Shown: one piece after another, positions 13,807 to 21,229 of the stretch
How the letters are laid out: every line of letters starts with the position of its first letter
How positions within the stretch are numbered: position 1 is the first letter of the stretch
Source: DASPXY01 sp038227745
GTDB lineage: Bacteria > Planctomycetota > Planctomycetia > Gemmatales > Gemmataceae
Assembly (NCBI GenBank): GCA_038227745.1
Contig: JBBRPS010000056.1
Location: forward strand, 1-21,324
Length of the DNA: 21,324 nt
Direction: 5' to 3'
The notes under the pieces: model-generated
Told to the model about the DNA's origin: nothing
What the model saw: the letters and a program-made list of their open reading frames with translations, nothing else
The model's database searches: none
Translations under genes and position numbers: made by a program

Positions 13807-14778
13807 ATGGTTCTCGACGTGGCCTTCTACGGCGCCGGCCCCCTCGCCCAGCCCTATCTCGCCGCCCTCGGCCGCCGCTCCGACGTGCAGGTCACGGCGG
13901 TCTGCGACGTGGACCGCCGTGCCGCCGAGCAGACCGCCGCCGGCTGGGGGGCACGCGTCTTCCTCAGCTACGAAGCCATGCTCGAGGAGGCGTCCCCCGA
14001 GGTGCTGTGGATCTGCGTGCCGCCGCATCTCCAGGGCGACGTCATCCTCCGCGCCGCCGAGCGTGCGATCCCGTTCTTCGTCGAACCACCGGGCGCGGTG
14101 GACTACCCGCGCGCCCGCCTCTACGGCCGTCTGGTCGAGCAGGCCCGGTTGGTGACGGCGGTCGGCTTCACGGGCCGGCACGCCGACGTCGTCGTGGAGG
14201 CCCGCGAATACCTCGGCGCCAACGCTATCCCGCTGGCGCTGGGCTGGTGGCTGTCGCCCCCCCTGAACGACGGCGCCCCGACCAGCGCGGCCGGCCAGTT
14301 GTGGACGGACGCCTGCCGGCTGGTGGACGGCATGCGCTTCTTCTGCGGCGAGGTGACGCGCGTGCGCGCGCTGACGGCGGGCGCGGACGCGGCGGCCGGC
14401 GGGCTGGTGCTGCAACTCGAGTTCGTCAGCGGCACCGTCGGGATGCTGACGTGCGCCGCCTTCGCCCGGCCCGAGCCGCGGATCGAGCTGGAGCTGCTCG
14501 GCGAGGGCTGGTCGCTCGGCTTCGGTCGTGACTTGGCCACGCTCCGGCTCGACGAGCGCGACAAAACCACCATCCTGCGCTGCCGCAACAGCCCGGCCGA
14601 ACAGCAGACGACCGCGTTCCTGGAGGCGGTGATGCAGGAGAGGCCCGGGGACGGCGTGGGCGGCTACGCGGACGCGCTGAGCACGCTGGCCGTCTGCCAC
14701 GCCGCCGGCATCTCGGCACGCGAGGGCCGGCCGGTACTCGTCGCCGAGGTCGAGCACCTGCAGGCCCGTCCTACGTGA
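13807..14778 (+). CDS. Gfo/Idh/MocA-family protein with altered active site
   Basis: The protein has 323 residues from the ATG at 13807, preceded by GGGGGAAG. An N-terminal Rossmann fold is clear: FYGAGPLAQPYLAAL, then VCDVD at about 36-40. The C-terminal part fits the family's alpha/beta substrate domain. Two catalytic features are changed. The EKP motif, whose lysine is catalytic, reads EPP (FVEPPGAVD). The helix that normally reads D-x-x-x-H reads DACRLVDGM, with no histidine. Cofactor binding may persist, while dehydrogenase activity looks doubtful. The family acts on sugars, inositol and related compounds. Planctomycetes hold many paralogues, and no pathway partner is next to this one. 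Confidence 0.9.
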   Translation: MVLDVAFYGAGPLAQPYLAALGRRSDVQVTAVCDVDRRAAEQTAAGWGARVFLSYEAMLEEASPEVLWICVPPHLQGDVILRAAERAIPFFVEPPGAVDYPRARLYGRLVEQARLVTAVGFTGRHADVVVEAREYLGANAIPLALGWWLSPPLNDGAPTSAAGQLWTDACRLVDGMRFFCGEVTRVRALTAGADAAAGGLVLQLEFVSGTVGMLTCAAFARPEPRIELELLGEGWSLGFGRDLATLRLDERDKTTILRCRNSPAEQQTTAFLEAVMQERPGDGVGGYADALSTLAVCHAAGISAREGRPVLVAEVEHLQARPT

Positions 14779-14794
14779 GCCTCTTTGTTGCCGG

Positions 14795-14858
14795 GGGAAA
14801 TACAAGCCCGCAGCGCCAGGGAGGGGAGGTATTTCCCTCGCTCGCGGTGCGGGCTTGT
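14795..14858. repeat. imperfect inverted repeat of a GGGAAATACAAGCCCGC-type element
   Basis: ACAAGCCCGCA (14802-14812) is repeated inverted as TGCGGGCTTGT (14848-14858), and similarity continues inward (AGCGCCAGGGAGGG against CCTCGCTCGCGG). GGGAAATAC (14795-14803) also has an inverted copy at 14829-14837. It fills most of the gap between two convergent genes and could serve as a two-way transcription stop. Confidence 0.8.
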
Positions 14859-14943
14859 GTGCCGGGCGTCTGTCCCACGGCGGGAGGAGGGCGCAGGGGG
14901 TGCTTGCTCCCCTCCGGCGGGGTCGGGCGTGGAGGCGTGGCGG

Positions 14944-15318
14944 TTACAGCAGGGCGTCCAGGTCCTCGGCGCTGAGCTTGTCGCCGAACTCGCAGCCGAC
15001 CAGCCAGTCCCCGTTGACCTGCATGGTCGAGTGGACGACGCGCGTGGGCAGTTCGTAGATGCGGTCTTTCGACTCGCTCCGCACGTGCAGGATGAGGTGG
15101 GTGTCGGCCTCCAGGGGCTCGTTGCACAGCAGCCCGGCGCCGCTCGCGGACAGGTTCAGGACCCAGACGCGGCGCGGCGGAGAGCCGCCGGTGCGGTTGA
15201 GAACGCGGCCGGCGGTCGCCAGGCCGCACTGGTAACGCGGCTCGACGCGCCGCTTGATCCACTGGTGCCGCTGCAGGAGAGTGATCTCCGCCTGCAACGG
15301 GACTATTTGTTCAGCCAT
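14944..15318 (-). CDS. PilZ-domain protein, putative c-di-GMP receptor
   Basis: The protein has 124 residues from the ATG at 15318, which has GGGAGA upstream. A TTG at 15360 would add 14 residues but lies next to the -10 box, so it is unlikely. The c-di-GMP-binding signature is visible: RRVEPR (R24 and R28 as RxxxR) and NLSASG (55-60, the D/NxSxxG motif with N first). The following beta-barrel strands (HLILHVR, IYELPTRVVHS, DWLVGCEF) complete a single-domain PilZ protein. Stand-alone PilZ proteins usually pass c-di-GMP signals to motility or secretion partners; none is adjacent. It is divergent from the second kinase gene. Confidence 0.92.
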   Translation of the reverse strand: MAEQIVPLQAEITLLQRHQWIKRRVEPRYQCGLATAGRVLNRTGGSPPRRVWVLNLSASGAGLLCNEPLEADTHLILHVRSESKDRIYELPTRVVHSTMQVNGDWLVGCEFGDKLSAEDLDALL

Positions 15319-15356
15319 CTTTCTGTCTCCCGGGACGAAGGACACGATCCGATTCA

Positions 15357-15385
15357 ACACTAGGCTATTTTTTGCGCTCGGTCAA
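15357..15385 (-). promoter_or_regulatory. promoter of the PilZ gene
   Basis: On the minus strand TTGACC (15380-15385) and TAGTGT (15357-15362) are separated by exactly 17 bases, including an A-rich stretch. This predicts a leader of about 30 bases before the ATG at 15318 and argues against the earlier TTG start. Confidence 0.6.
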
Positions 15386-15544
15386 ATAACCGCCGCCGCC
15401 CGCCTGTCCGGCCGTGCCGGGCGTTTTTTCGCCAACCCGGCGGCGCGGCGCGCCGCCTTGACGTATGTTTTCGATGACCCGTAACAGTTCGCCGCTGACG
15501 CGCGAAGTCGGCGGGCCACGATCCCGTCGCGCAGGTCACCCGAC

Positions 15545-16843
15545 ATGGCGTCCACGACCTCACTGTCGTTCTTCGACCGCCTCGCGAACAGCCAGTTGCT
15601 CGAGCCGGAGCCGCTGGCCGGGTGCCGGGCCGCCGCCGCGGCGGGCGACAAGGCCCTGATCGACCACGTCCTCCGCCACGGACTGCTGACCCGCTTCCAG
15701 GTGCGCCAGCTGCGCGCCGGGGCGACGAACTTCATGATCGGCAAGTACGTCGTCCTCGATTGCGTCGGCCGCGGCGCCAACGGCATCGTGTACAAGGCGC
15801 GGCACCGCCTGATGCGCGACCGCATCGTGGCCCTCAAGACGGTGGACGGGCGCAGCCTGCACCACGGCGGCGATGCCCTGGCGCGCTTCCGCCGCGAGAT
15901 CGACATCGTCGCGCGCCTGGACCATCCGAACGTCGTCCGCGCCCTCGACGTCCTGCCGACGCGGACGCTGCTGTACCTGGTGCTGGAGTACGTGGCGGGC
16001 AAGGACCTGTCGAAGGTGGTCAAGGAGCGCGGGCCGCTGCCGGTCGAGGAGGCGGTCGGCCACGCGGTGCAGGCGGCGCGCGGCCTGCACTACGCGCACG
16101 GCAAGGGCGTGATCCATCGCGACCTGAAGCCGGCCAACCTGCTGCTGACCGAAGACGGCGTCATCAAGCTCTCCGACCTGGGGCTGGCCCGTCTGTACAC
16201 GGAGGGCGACGACTCGGGGCTGACGATGAAGGGCGTGGCGCTGGGCACGCCGGAGTTCATGGCCCCCGAACAGGCCGAGGACGCGCGGAAGGCGGGCGTG
16301 CGCAGCGACCTGTACAGTCTCGGGGCGACGCTGTTCCACCTGCTCACCGCCGAACTGCCGGTGGGCGGCAGCAGCTACCTGCACAAGCTGCAGCACCTCT
16401 TGACAGTGCCGCCGCGGCCGCTGCGCGAGGTGCGGCCGGCCGTGCCGCAGGCACTGGCGGACCTGGTGGACCGCCTGCGCGCCCGCGACCCGGAGGAGCG
16501 CCCGGCGAGCGCCGAGGAGGTCATCGCCCTGCTGCAGCCGTTCGTCCGTCCCGCCGCGGTAGAAGCGCCGCGCGCCTGGGACAGCCGCCGCAAGGCCGCG
16601 CTGGTCCTGGAAGTGCTGCGGGGACAGAGCACGCGCGAGGCGGTCTGCGGCCGCCACCGACTGGACCCGGCCGAGTTCGACGCCTGGCAGCGCCGCTTCC
16701 TGGAAGGCGCCGAGCAGGCCCTCGACCCGAACGCGGCGGCCGGGGCGTCCGAGCAGTTGCGCGAGCTGCACGCCAAGATCGGGGCGCAGGCGATGGAGAT
16801 CGAGGGGCTGAAGAAAAGGCTCGCCGGAGTCCGCGGGGCATAA
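15545..16843 (+). CDS. Ser/Thr protein kinase with C-terminal transposase-OrfA-like domain
   Basis: The 432-residue protein has a complete Hanks kinase domain at about 68-335: GRGANGIVY (75-83), VALKTV (K98), HRDLKPANLL (H191, D193), DLG in place of DFG (211-213), APEQAEDA (240-247) and SDLYSLG. Residues 8-60 are the same N-terminal helical module as in the kinase at 1432 (HGLLTRFQVRQL). No membrane segment is seen. Residues 347-430 are unusual: SRRKAALVLEVLRGQSTREA and DAWQRRFLEGAEQAL, then ELHAKIGAQAMEIEGLKKRL. This closely resembles the helix-turn-helix and coiled coil of IS3-type transposase OrfA. It may bind DNA and dimerise. Only a weak ribosome-binding site precedes the ATG. Confidence 0.93.
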   Translation: MASTTSLSFFDRLANSQLLEPEPLAGCRAAAAAGDKALIDHVLRHGLLTRFQVRQLRAGATNFMIGKYVVLDCVGRGANGIVYKARHRLMRDRIVALKTVDGRSLHHGGDALARFRREIDIVARLDHPNVVRALDVLPTRTLLYLVLEYVAGKDLSKVVKERGPLPVEEAVGHAVQAARGLHYAHGKGVIHRDLKPANLLLTEDGVIKLSDLGLARLYTEGDDSGLTMKGVALGTPEFMAPEQAEDARKAGVRSDLYSLGATLFHLLTAELPVGGSSYLHKLQHLLTVPPRPLREVRPAVPQALADLVDRLRARDPEERPASAEEVIALLQPFVRPAAVEAPRAWDSRRKAALVLEVLRGQSTREAVCGRHRLDPAEFDAWQRRFLEGAEQALDPNAAAGASEQLRELHAKIGAQAMEIEGLKKRLAGVRGA

Positions 16844-16946
16844 ACGTTGCCGACGCTCCCTTCCGCCAGGCGAGCCAAGCTACCCCCCTGCTCCTTCCCA
16901 ACCGGGTGAGGGTTGGCGCCCGCAGCCGGGGTGGTGAAGTAGCCTG

Positions 16947-17025
16947 GCGAGCAGCGGGGCTTGCCCCCGTTGTCTTCCGCGAGCGGCAGGGCCAACAGAC
17001 AGCGGGGACAAGCCCCGCCGCTCGC
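16947..17025. repeat. near-perfect 28-bp inverted repeat
   Basis: The arms at 16947-16974 and 16998-17025 (GCGAGCAGCGGGGCTTGCCC and its inverted partner) match at all but a few positions, with a 23-base loop. It lies in the 203-base gap between two convergent genes. It appears to be another REP- or MITE-like family, without a transposase in sight. Confidence 0.82.
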
Positions 17026-17046
17026 TCCCCCTGGTGGCAGGCGACG

Positions 17047-17679
17047 TCAACCTTTGCCGAGCAAGGCATCAATGACCCAGCACCCTAACGTGTGGGGACC
17101 GGATGCCCGGCAGTGCCCAAGAAAGGCCTCGTCCGTGCAACCACTCTCTTCCAGGGCATCGGCCAATACCGGCAAATCCTCAAAGCGCCGCTGCGCGTAG
17201 ATCGTCGCCGCCATCCGCTCCACGGCGCGGCCGTTCGACGCCAGCCAGCTTGGGTCGGGTGTGGGGAGCGGCTGAAAGGGCTTCGGTCCGAAGATGCAGT
17301 GGAGCAGCCGGGACTGGGCGACCGCCTCCTCCCCAACGCCCGCCGCGGCGCGGGCCGCCTCGGCGGCGTCCGTGATGGAGCCGTGGGCGGCCGCCTCGGC
17401 ACACCAGGCGGCATAGGCGGCGGCCTCTGCGGCAGGCGTCTGGGACTGTCGGGCGGCGCGCCGGGCGGCGCTGCGGGCCTCGCCGGCGGCGCGGTCGGCC
17501 TCTGTCAGTTCTTCGTAGGTTGCCTGGCCCTCCGCGAAGCGCTCCGCCACCTCGACTGCCTGCCTGCTCCTCTCGTCGGAGAGCAGGTCCCAGATCCGCC
17601 GGCAGCACGCCACCGCGAACAGGCGGAGCTTCCGGTCGCTCGCCTCGCATTCGCGCAAGTTTTCTCGGAGATTGTCCAC
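17047..17679 (-). CDS. member of the planctomycete CCRRIW/DERSR paralogous family, unknown function
   Basis: From a GTG at 17679 (GAGAGGTG six bases upstream) the protein has 210 residues; an in-frame ATG at 17754 would add 25. The shorter start is favoured because the family similarity begins at ASDRKLRLFAVACCRRIWDLL. Next come DERSRQAVEVAERFAEG, an Ala-rich helical middle, FQPLPTPDPSWLASNG, IYAQRRFEDLPVLADALEESGC and a GPHTLGCWVIDALLGK ending. This belongs to a helical family that I know to be highly multiplied in Gemmata-like genomes and has no assigned function. The usual members are longer at the N-terminus, so this copy may be shortened. There is no signal peptide or metal motif. Confidence 0.85.
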   Translation of the reverse strand: MDNLRENLRECEASDRKLRLFAVACCRRIWDLLSDERSRQAVEVAERFAEGQATYEELTEADRAAGEARSAARRAARQSQTPAAEAAAYAAWCAEAAAHGSITDAAEAARAAAGVGEEAVAQSRLLHCIFGPKPFQPLPTPDPSWLASNGRAVERMAATIYAQRRFEDLPVLADALEESGCTDEAFLGHCRASGPHTLGCWVIDALLGKG

Positions 17680-17847
17680 GGCTTCACCTCTCTCGCCCGG
17701 AAGCCAACAGCCGCGCACCTCGCGTCTGCCCGTGTGACCCACCTCCTTTATCATATCGCGTCGGTTCCACTGGGCAGTCGCTACCCGTGCCTTGCCTGGC
17801 GCAAGAGCGCGGGAGGTTCTGGCAGAGAACGCTTCTGCAAAGCGTCG

Positions 17848-19095
17848 CTAACCGGAGCCGATGGCTATGAGGTGGGAAAAGGTGCGCACGAAAAGTCGGC
17901 CGCGGGCGACCGCGGGCGTGCCGTGGCTGCCCTCGCCGAGCCGGTTCACCGCCAGCAGTTCGTAGCGCTTCGCCGCCGCCAGCACGACAAAGTCCCCCTC
18001 GCGCGAGAGGTTGCCGACGCGGTCGCCGAAACAGACCGGCGAGCTGTAGAACGATCCAGGTACGCGCTCGCGCCAGTGGACCATCCCCGTCCGGGCGTCG
18101 GCGCAGCTCACGACGCCGCGGTCGGTCCACAGGAAGAGCAGGCCGTTCTTGACCAGCGGCGTGGTACTCAGCGGGACCGAGCGGTCGATGGTGTAGACCT
18201 TCGCCGCCTTGCCCTGGCCGCCCGCCGCTGGGGGCCGGACCGCGACCAGCTCCTGGCGGATGCCCAGCCAGCCGCACGGGGCCAGGACCAGGTCGCCGGC
18301 CACGATGGGTGAGCCGATGGCCGTTTCGGTGTGCCGCTTGTCGAAGACATCCAGCTCCCAGTTGACGCGGCCGGTCTTCGGATCGACGCTCGTGACGCCG
18401 TGCTCGTAGTTCGTGAAGATCAGTTCCGCGGGGCGCCCCTCGGGGCGGTAAACGCACGGCGTGGAGTAGGTCGCCTGGCTCTTGCGCGGCACGCGCCAGA
18501 CCACCTTGCCGCTGTCCCGGTCGAGGCCGAGCAGTTCCCCCGGACCGTCCTGGTCATTCGGCACCGCGACAATCCCCTCATGTACGATCGGCGAGGCGCC
18601 GAAGCCATGCCCTCCCTTGAACGGCCCCAGGGGGGTGCGCCACATCTCCTTGCCGTCGTGGTCGAGGGCGAGGACGAGGTATTCCCTGGCGTTGCCCCAG
18701 GAGACGTAAACGTGCCGGTCATCGAGAGCGGGGGTGGCCGAGGCGGAGCTGTTGTCGGGGTGCCGGGGGTGTTTGCCCGCGGCGGCGAAGTCGCGCCGCC
18801 ATAACTGTCGGCCGTCGTCGGCGTGGACGCACACGACGCTCCGCGTGCCGGCCTTGTCGTCGGCGGCGGTGACGAAGACCTTGCTGCCCCAGACGACGGG
18901 CGAGGAATGGCCCACGCCGGGCACGCGGACCTTCCAGAGCTGATGTTTCTCGGTCCACTGGGCCGGGAGGTGTACGGCGGGGCCGATGCCCGAGCCGTTC
19001 GGCCCCCGGAAGCGCGGCCAGTCCTGCGCGGTGCCGACGGCGGTCAGGACGAGGAGGGACAGGCACACGGCAAGCGGCGGACGGCAGGCGCGCAT
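17848..19095 (-). CDS. secreted PQQ-like beta-propeller repeat protein
   Basis: The 415-residue protein starts with a signal peptide (residues 1-23, LAVCLSLLVLTAVGTAQ) followed by DWPRFRGPNGSG, the standard opening of planctomycete secreted beta-propeller proteins. Blade repeats recur with PQQ-type ends such as VVCVHADDGRQLWRRDF, LLGLDRDSGKVVWRV, VTSVDPKTGRVNWELDV and VSCADARTGMVHWRERV. Such propellers resemble BamB and quinoprotein dehydrogenases, but no catalytic domain is fused, so it more likely acts in binding or scaffolding outside the cytoplasm. GGAG lies before the ATG. A repeat element lies just upstream. Confidence 0.94.
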   Translation of the reverse strand: MRACRPPLAVCLSLLVLTAVGTAQDWPRFRGPNGSGIGPAVHLPAQWTEKHQLWKVRVPGVGHSSPVVWGSKVFVTAADDKAGTRSVVCVHADDGRQLWRRDFAAAGKHPRHPDNSSASATPALDDRHVYVSWGNAREYLVLALDHDGKEMWRTPLGPFKGGHGFGASPIVHEGIVAVPNDQDGPGELLGLDRDSGKVVWRVPRKSQATYSTPCVYRPEGRPAELIFTNYEHGVTSVDPKTGRVNWELDVFDKRHTETAIGSPIVAGDLVLAPCGWLGIRQELVAVRPPAAGGQGKAAKVYTIDRSVPLSTTPLVKNGLLFLWTDRGVVSCADARTGMVHWRERVPGSFYSSPVCFGDRVGNLSREGDFVVLAAAKRYELLAVNRLGEGSHGTPAVARGRLFVRTFSHLIAIGSG

Positions 19096-19158
19096 GGAGG
19101 TTCTCCACAGAACAGGCCGGGAGGCGCGGCCCCGAAGACGGCCGCCGCGCTGGAGTGG

Positions 19159-19164
19159 AGTATA
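19159..19164 (-). promoter_or_regulatory. candidate -10 box of the beta-propeller gene
   Basis: TATACT on the minus strand matches the -10 consensus in five of six positions, 64 bases before the start codon at 19095. No convincing -35 box is found at the usual distance. Confidence 0.38.
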
Positions 19165-19183
19165 TACGGTCGTCGGCCGAGTT

Positions 19184-19239
19184 CCGCCTGTTTAGCCGCG
19201 AGCGGTGAGCCAGATCCCGCGTAGCGGCTAAACAGGCGG
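19184..19239. repeat. TTTAGCCGCGAGCGGTGAGCC element with 16-bp inverted ends
   Basis: CCGCCTGTTTAGCCGC (19184-19199) and GCGGCTAAACAGGCGG (19224-19239) are perfect 16-bp inverted repeats around a 24-base core. The 30 bases from 19191 recur with one difference at 21230-21259. It lies between the divergence point of the beta-propeller gene and the end of the ferredoxin-MBL gene. It is a member of a dispersed palindromic repeat family. Confidence 0.88.
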
Positions 19240-19260
19240 TTCTGCGCCGGATCGGCAGTT

Positions 19261-20133
19261 TCATTCGCCGGTTCTGCTCATCCTCGCCACCAGATCCGCC
19301 ATCTGGCGGCGCATTTCCTCGCGGGGCAGGTACACGCGCTGGCCGTGCCCCGGCAGCACCCACTCGAAGGGGAACTCGGTGAGCCGGCGCATCGACTCGA
19401 TCTGCCGCGGCCACGAGTACCAGCAATAATCGTGAGACGCCCAGAGCTGTCGGCCGTGCCGGTCCCAGTCGAGATGGTCCCCGGTGAACAGGAACCGCTC
19501 GCGGAAGAGCAGCACATAGTGGCCCGCCGTGTGGCCCGGCGTCGGGATGGCCAGGAACTCCGGGGCCAACTCGATTGGCTCCTCGCCGTCGAGGACGACC
19601 TCCGCGTCCGGCTGCGCCCACAGTTCCGCACGGTGGATGTAGCGCCGGCTCTTGAACCGCTCCGCGTACAGGCGGGCGTCGGCCACGTCGTCGCTGTGCG
19701 TCAGGAAGATGTGCGCGATACCGCCGAGGGCCTCGAAACGGCGGACCAGTCGCGGCAGGAACTTCGGCGAGTCGATCAGCCAGTTACCGCCTGGGTGCCG
19801 CACGAAGTAGCTGTTGCCGCCGTACGACTTCGGCGAGTTGAAACCGCAGTAAGAGACCGGCTCCTCGACCGGCAGGGGGAAGTCGTCCATGACGGACTGC
19901 GGTCGGTCGTCGCCCAGGGAGCCGATGGAGCCCGTGGGGCAGCAGACGAGGGCCTGGAGGGCATGCCGCCGGTCCGTGGGCGTTGCCGGCTGGTCGTACA
20001 CAAACGCATGGCCGGGGCCTTCGCGGAAGACGGCCGGAGCGAGCTGCCGGCAGGTGTCGCAGTCGATGCAGGTCGTGTCCACGAAGAAGTCGCCAGGGAC
20101 GTTCTCCGGGACGCTCTTCTTGACGTTCGCCAT
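19261..20133 (-). CDS. ferredoxin-metallo-beta-lactamase fusion protein
   Basis: The protein has 290 residues from the ATG at 20133, chosen for GGGGAGG upstream. Longer in-frame extensions have no ribosome-binding site. Residues 15-72 form a 4Fe-4S ferredoxin-like domain (C22, C25 and C28 in TCIDCDTCRQLAP; C64/C65 in CCPTGS). Residues 95-290 are an MBL fold: FLTHSDDVAD at 143-152 replaces the classic HxHxDH; PGHTAGH (H201), FTGDH (D219) and LPGHG (H263) follow. The family is widespread in cyanobacteria and planctomycetes and its substrate is unknown. The Fe-S domain suggests electron transfer to the MBL site. It is divergent from the His-rich protein gene. Confidence 0.93.
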   Translation of the reverse strand: MANVKKSVPENVPGDFFVDTTCIDCDTCRQLAPAVFREGPGHAFVYDQPATPTDRRHALQALVCCPTGSIGSLGDDRPQSVMDDFPLPVEEPVSYCGFNSPKSYGGNSYFVRHPGGNWLIDSPKFLPRLVRRFEALGGIAHIFLTHSDDVADARLYAERFKSRRYIHRAELWAQPDAEVVLDGEEPIELAPEFLAIPTPGHTAGHYVLLFRERFLFTGDHLDWDRHGRQLWASHDYCWYSWPRQIESMRRLTEFPFEWVLPGHGQRVYLPREEMRRQMADLVARMSRTGE

Positions 20134-20322
20134 GACGGCCTCCCCTCGATTCCAGTGGGCGGCGGTGGCTCGCCTGTGGTCGCCCGCCGCCCACGGTGGC
20201 TGAATCCCCTCCAGTTTATCGTACACGTTCTTGACACCCCCGTGAGGCGAGCAACCGCAGACTCTGGCCAGCGCAGCACTTGGGGCAAACGGCGACTGCG
20301 GTCGGCGAATGGGCGCGGCATA

Positions 20323-20331
20323 TGCTACTAT
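20323..20331 (+). promoter_or_regulatory. extended -10 for the His-rich protein gene
   Basis: TGCTACTAT is an extended -10 (TGn plus TACTAT). Transcription would begin near 20338, giving a leader of about 56 bases that holds the hairpin at 20350-20377. Confidence 0.45.
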
Positions 20332-20349
20332 TATGCGGCCTCCGGTGGA

Positions 20350-20377
20350 GGATGCAGGTGTCGCGTATCTTGCATCC
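20350..20377 (+). promoter_or_regulatory. leader hairpin before the His-rich protein gene
   Basis: GGATGCA (20350-20356) pairs with TGCATCC (20371-20377) around a 14-base loop, just before the AGAGGT ribosome-binding site. It could tune mRNA stability or translation. It is too small to identify as a known riboswitch. Confidence 0.4.
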
Positions 20378-20393
20378 TTCAGAGGTCTGTCAC

Positions 20394-21203
20394 ATGAACC
20401 GTTTCCGTAGCCTGGCAATCGCCGGCCTGCTGGCCGCCTTGCCGGTGGGGGCCGCGCGGGGCCAGAGCCAGCCCAGCAGTTCCTCCTCGTCCCAGACGGT
20501 CCACGGGGTCGTCGCCGCGGTGCATCACGAGCACCACCGCATCACCATCCGGGTCCACCCTCAGCAGAGCACCAGTCACCAGGGCAGTCGTCAGCAGACC
20601 GGGAGTCGCTCGCAGCATCAGGGCGGGCACTACACCGAATGGGAGTTCCGCGTCAACGGGGACACGCGCTTCGTGACCAGCACCGGCACGCAGCAGGGTA
20701 AGGGGAACTTCCACGAGGTGCATCGGGGGAGCCACATTGCCATCCAGACCGCCGCGAGCCACCCCCACCTCGCCGCGCAGATTGTGATCCAGCGCCCCCA
20801 GCAGAGCCAGACGGCGAACAAGCAAGGCACGCAGGGGCATTCGGCCACCACGCAGCCGGCGGGCACGCAGACCGCCGCCACCCAGCCGGCGAAGACGCCG
20901 ATGAGCAGCACGTCGCTGACGAAAACCTCAGCAACCGGGACGGCGTCGGCGAAGACGCCGTCGGACAGGAAGCCCTCGGGCAGCACCACGTCCACCGGGA
21001 CGCACCACCCCTGGCATCACGAGAAACAAGCGGCCGGCACGCACCCTACCGGGACCGAGCACCCGTGGCATCACGAACACCATCACCACACGCAATCCGC
21101 GAGCACGCAGACGGCGAGCGCGCAGTCCGGCAGCACGACGTCCAGCGGGACACACCATCCCCGGCACCATCATCATCCCAAGCACCACCACCCCAAAAGG
21201 TAA
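20394..21203 (+). CDS. secreted histidine-rich, low-complexity protein
   Basis: The protein has 269 residues from the ATG at 20394, with AGAGGT upstream. Residues 1-23 are a signal peptide (LAIAGLLAALPVGAARG). Residues 35-135 have a beta-strand pattern like small DUF5666-type barrels (TVHGVVAAVHHEHHRITIRV, EWEFRVNGDTRFV, RGSHIAIQTA, AAQIVIQ) but with many histidines. Residues 136-195 are Gln/Thr/Ser/Ala-rich. The tail (200-269) repeats GTHHPWHHE, GTEHPWHHEHHHH and GTHHPRHHHHPKHHHPKR. Histidine clusters of this type commonly bind Zn, Ni or Cu, so metal binding or buffering in the cell envelope is plausible. I recognise no exact family. No metal transporter gene is adjacent. Confidence 0.88.
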   Translation: MNRFRSLAIAGLLAALPVGAARGQSQPSSSSSSQTVHGVVAAVHHEHHRITIRVHPQQSTSHQGSRQQTGSRSQHQGGHYTEWEFRVNGDTRFVTSTGTQQGKGNFHEVHRGSHIAIQTAASHPHLAAQIVIQRPQQSQTANKQGTQGHSATTQPAGTQTAATQPAKTPMSSTSLTKTSATGTASAKTPSDRKPSGSTTSTGTHHPWHHEKQAAGTHPTGTEHPWHHEHHHHTQSASTQTASAQSGSTTSSGTHHPRHHHHPKHHHPKR

Positions 21204-21229
21204 GGTGTCGCTGAGGAACGGCTTCCCCG

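Noticed and set aside
15560..16771. 403-codon minus-strand frame opposite the second kinase
   Set aside because: It is an exact antisense shadow of the kinase with no recognisable motif.
15545..16843. Insertion sequence inside or next to the second kinase gene
   Set aside because: Only an OrfA-like domain is present in frame; there is no OrfB/integrase, no terminal inverted repeats and no target duplication, so it is treated as a fused domain.
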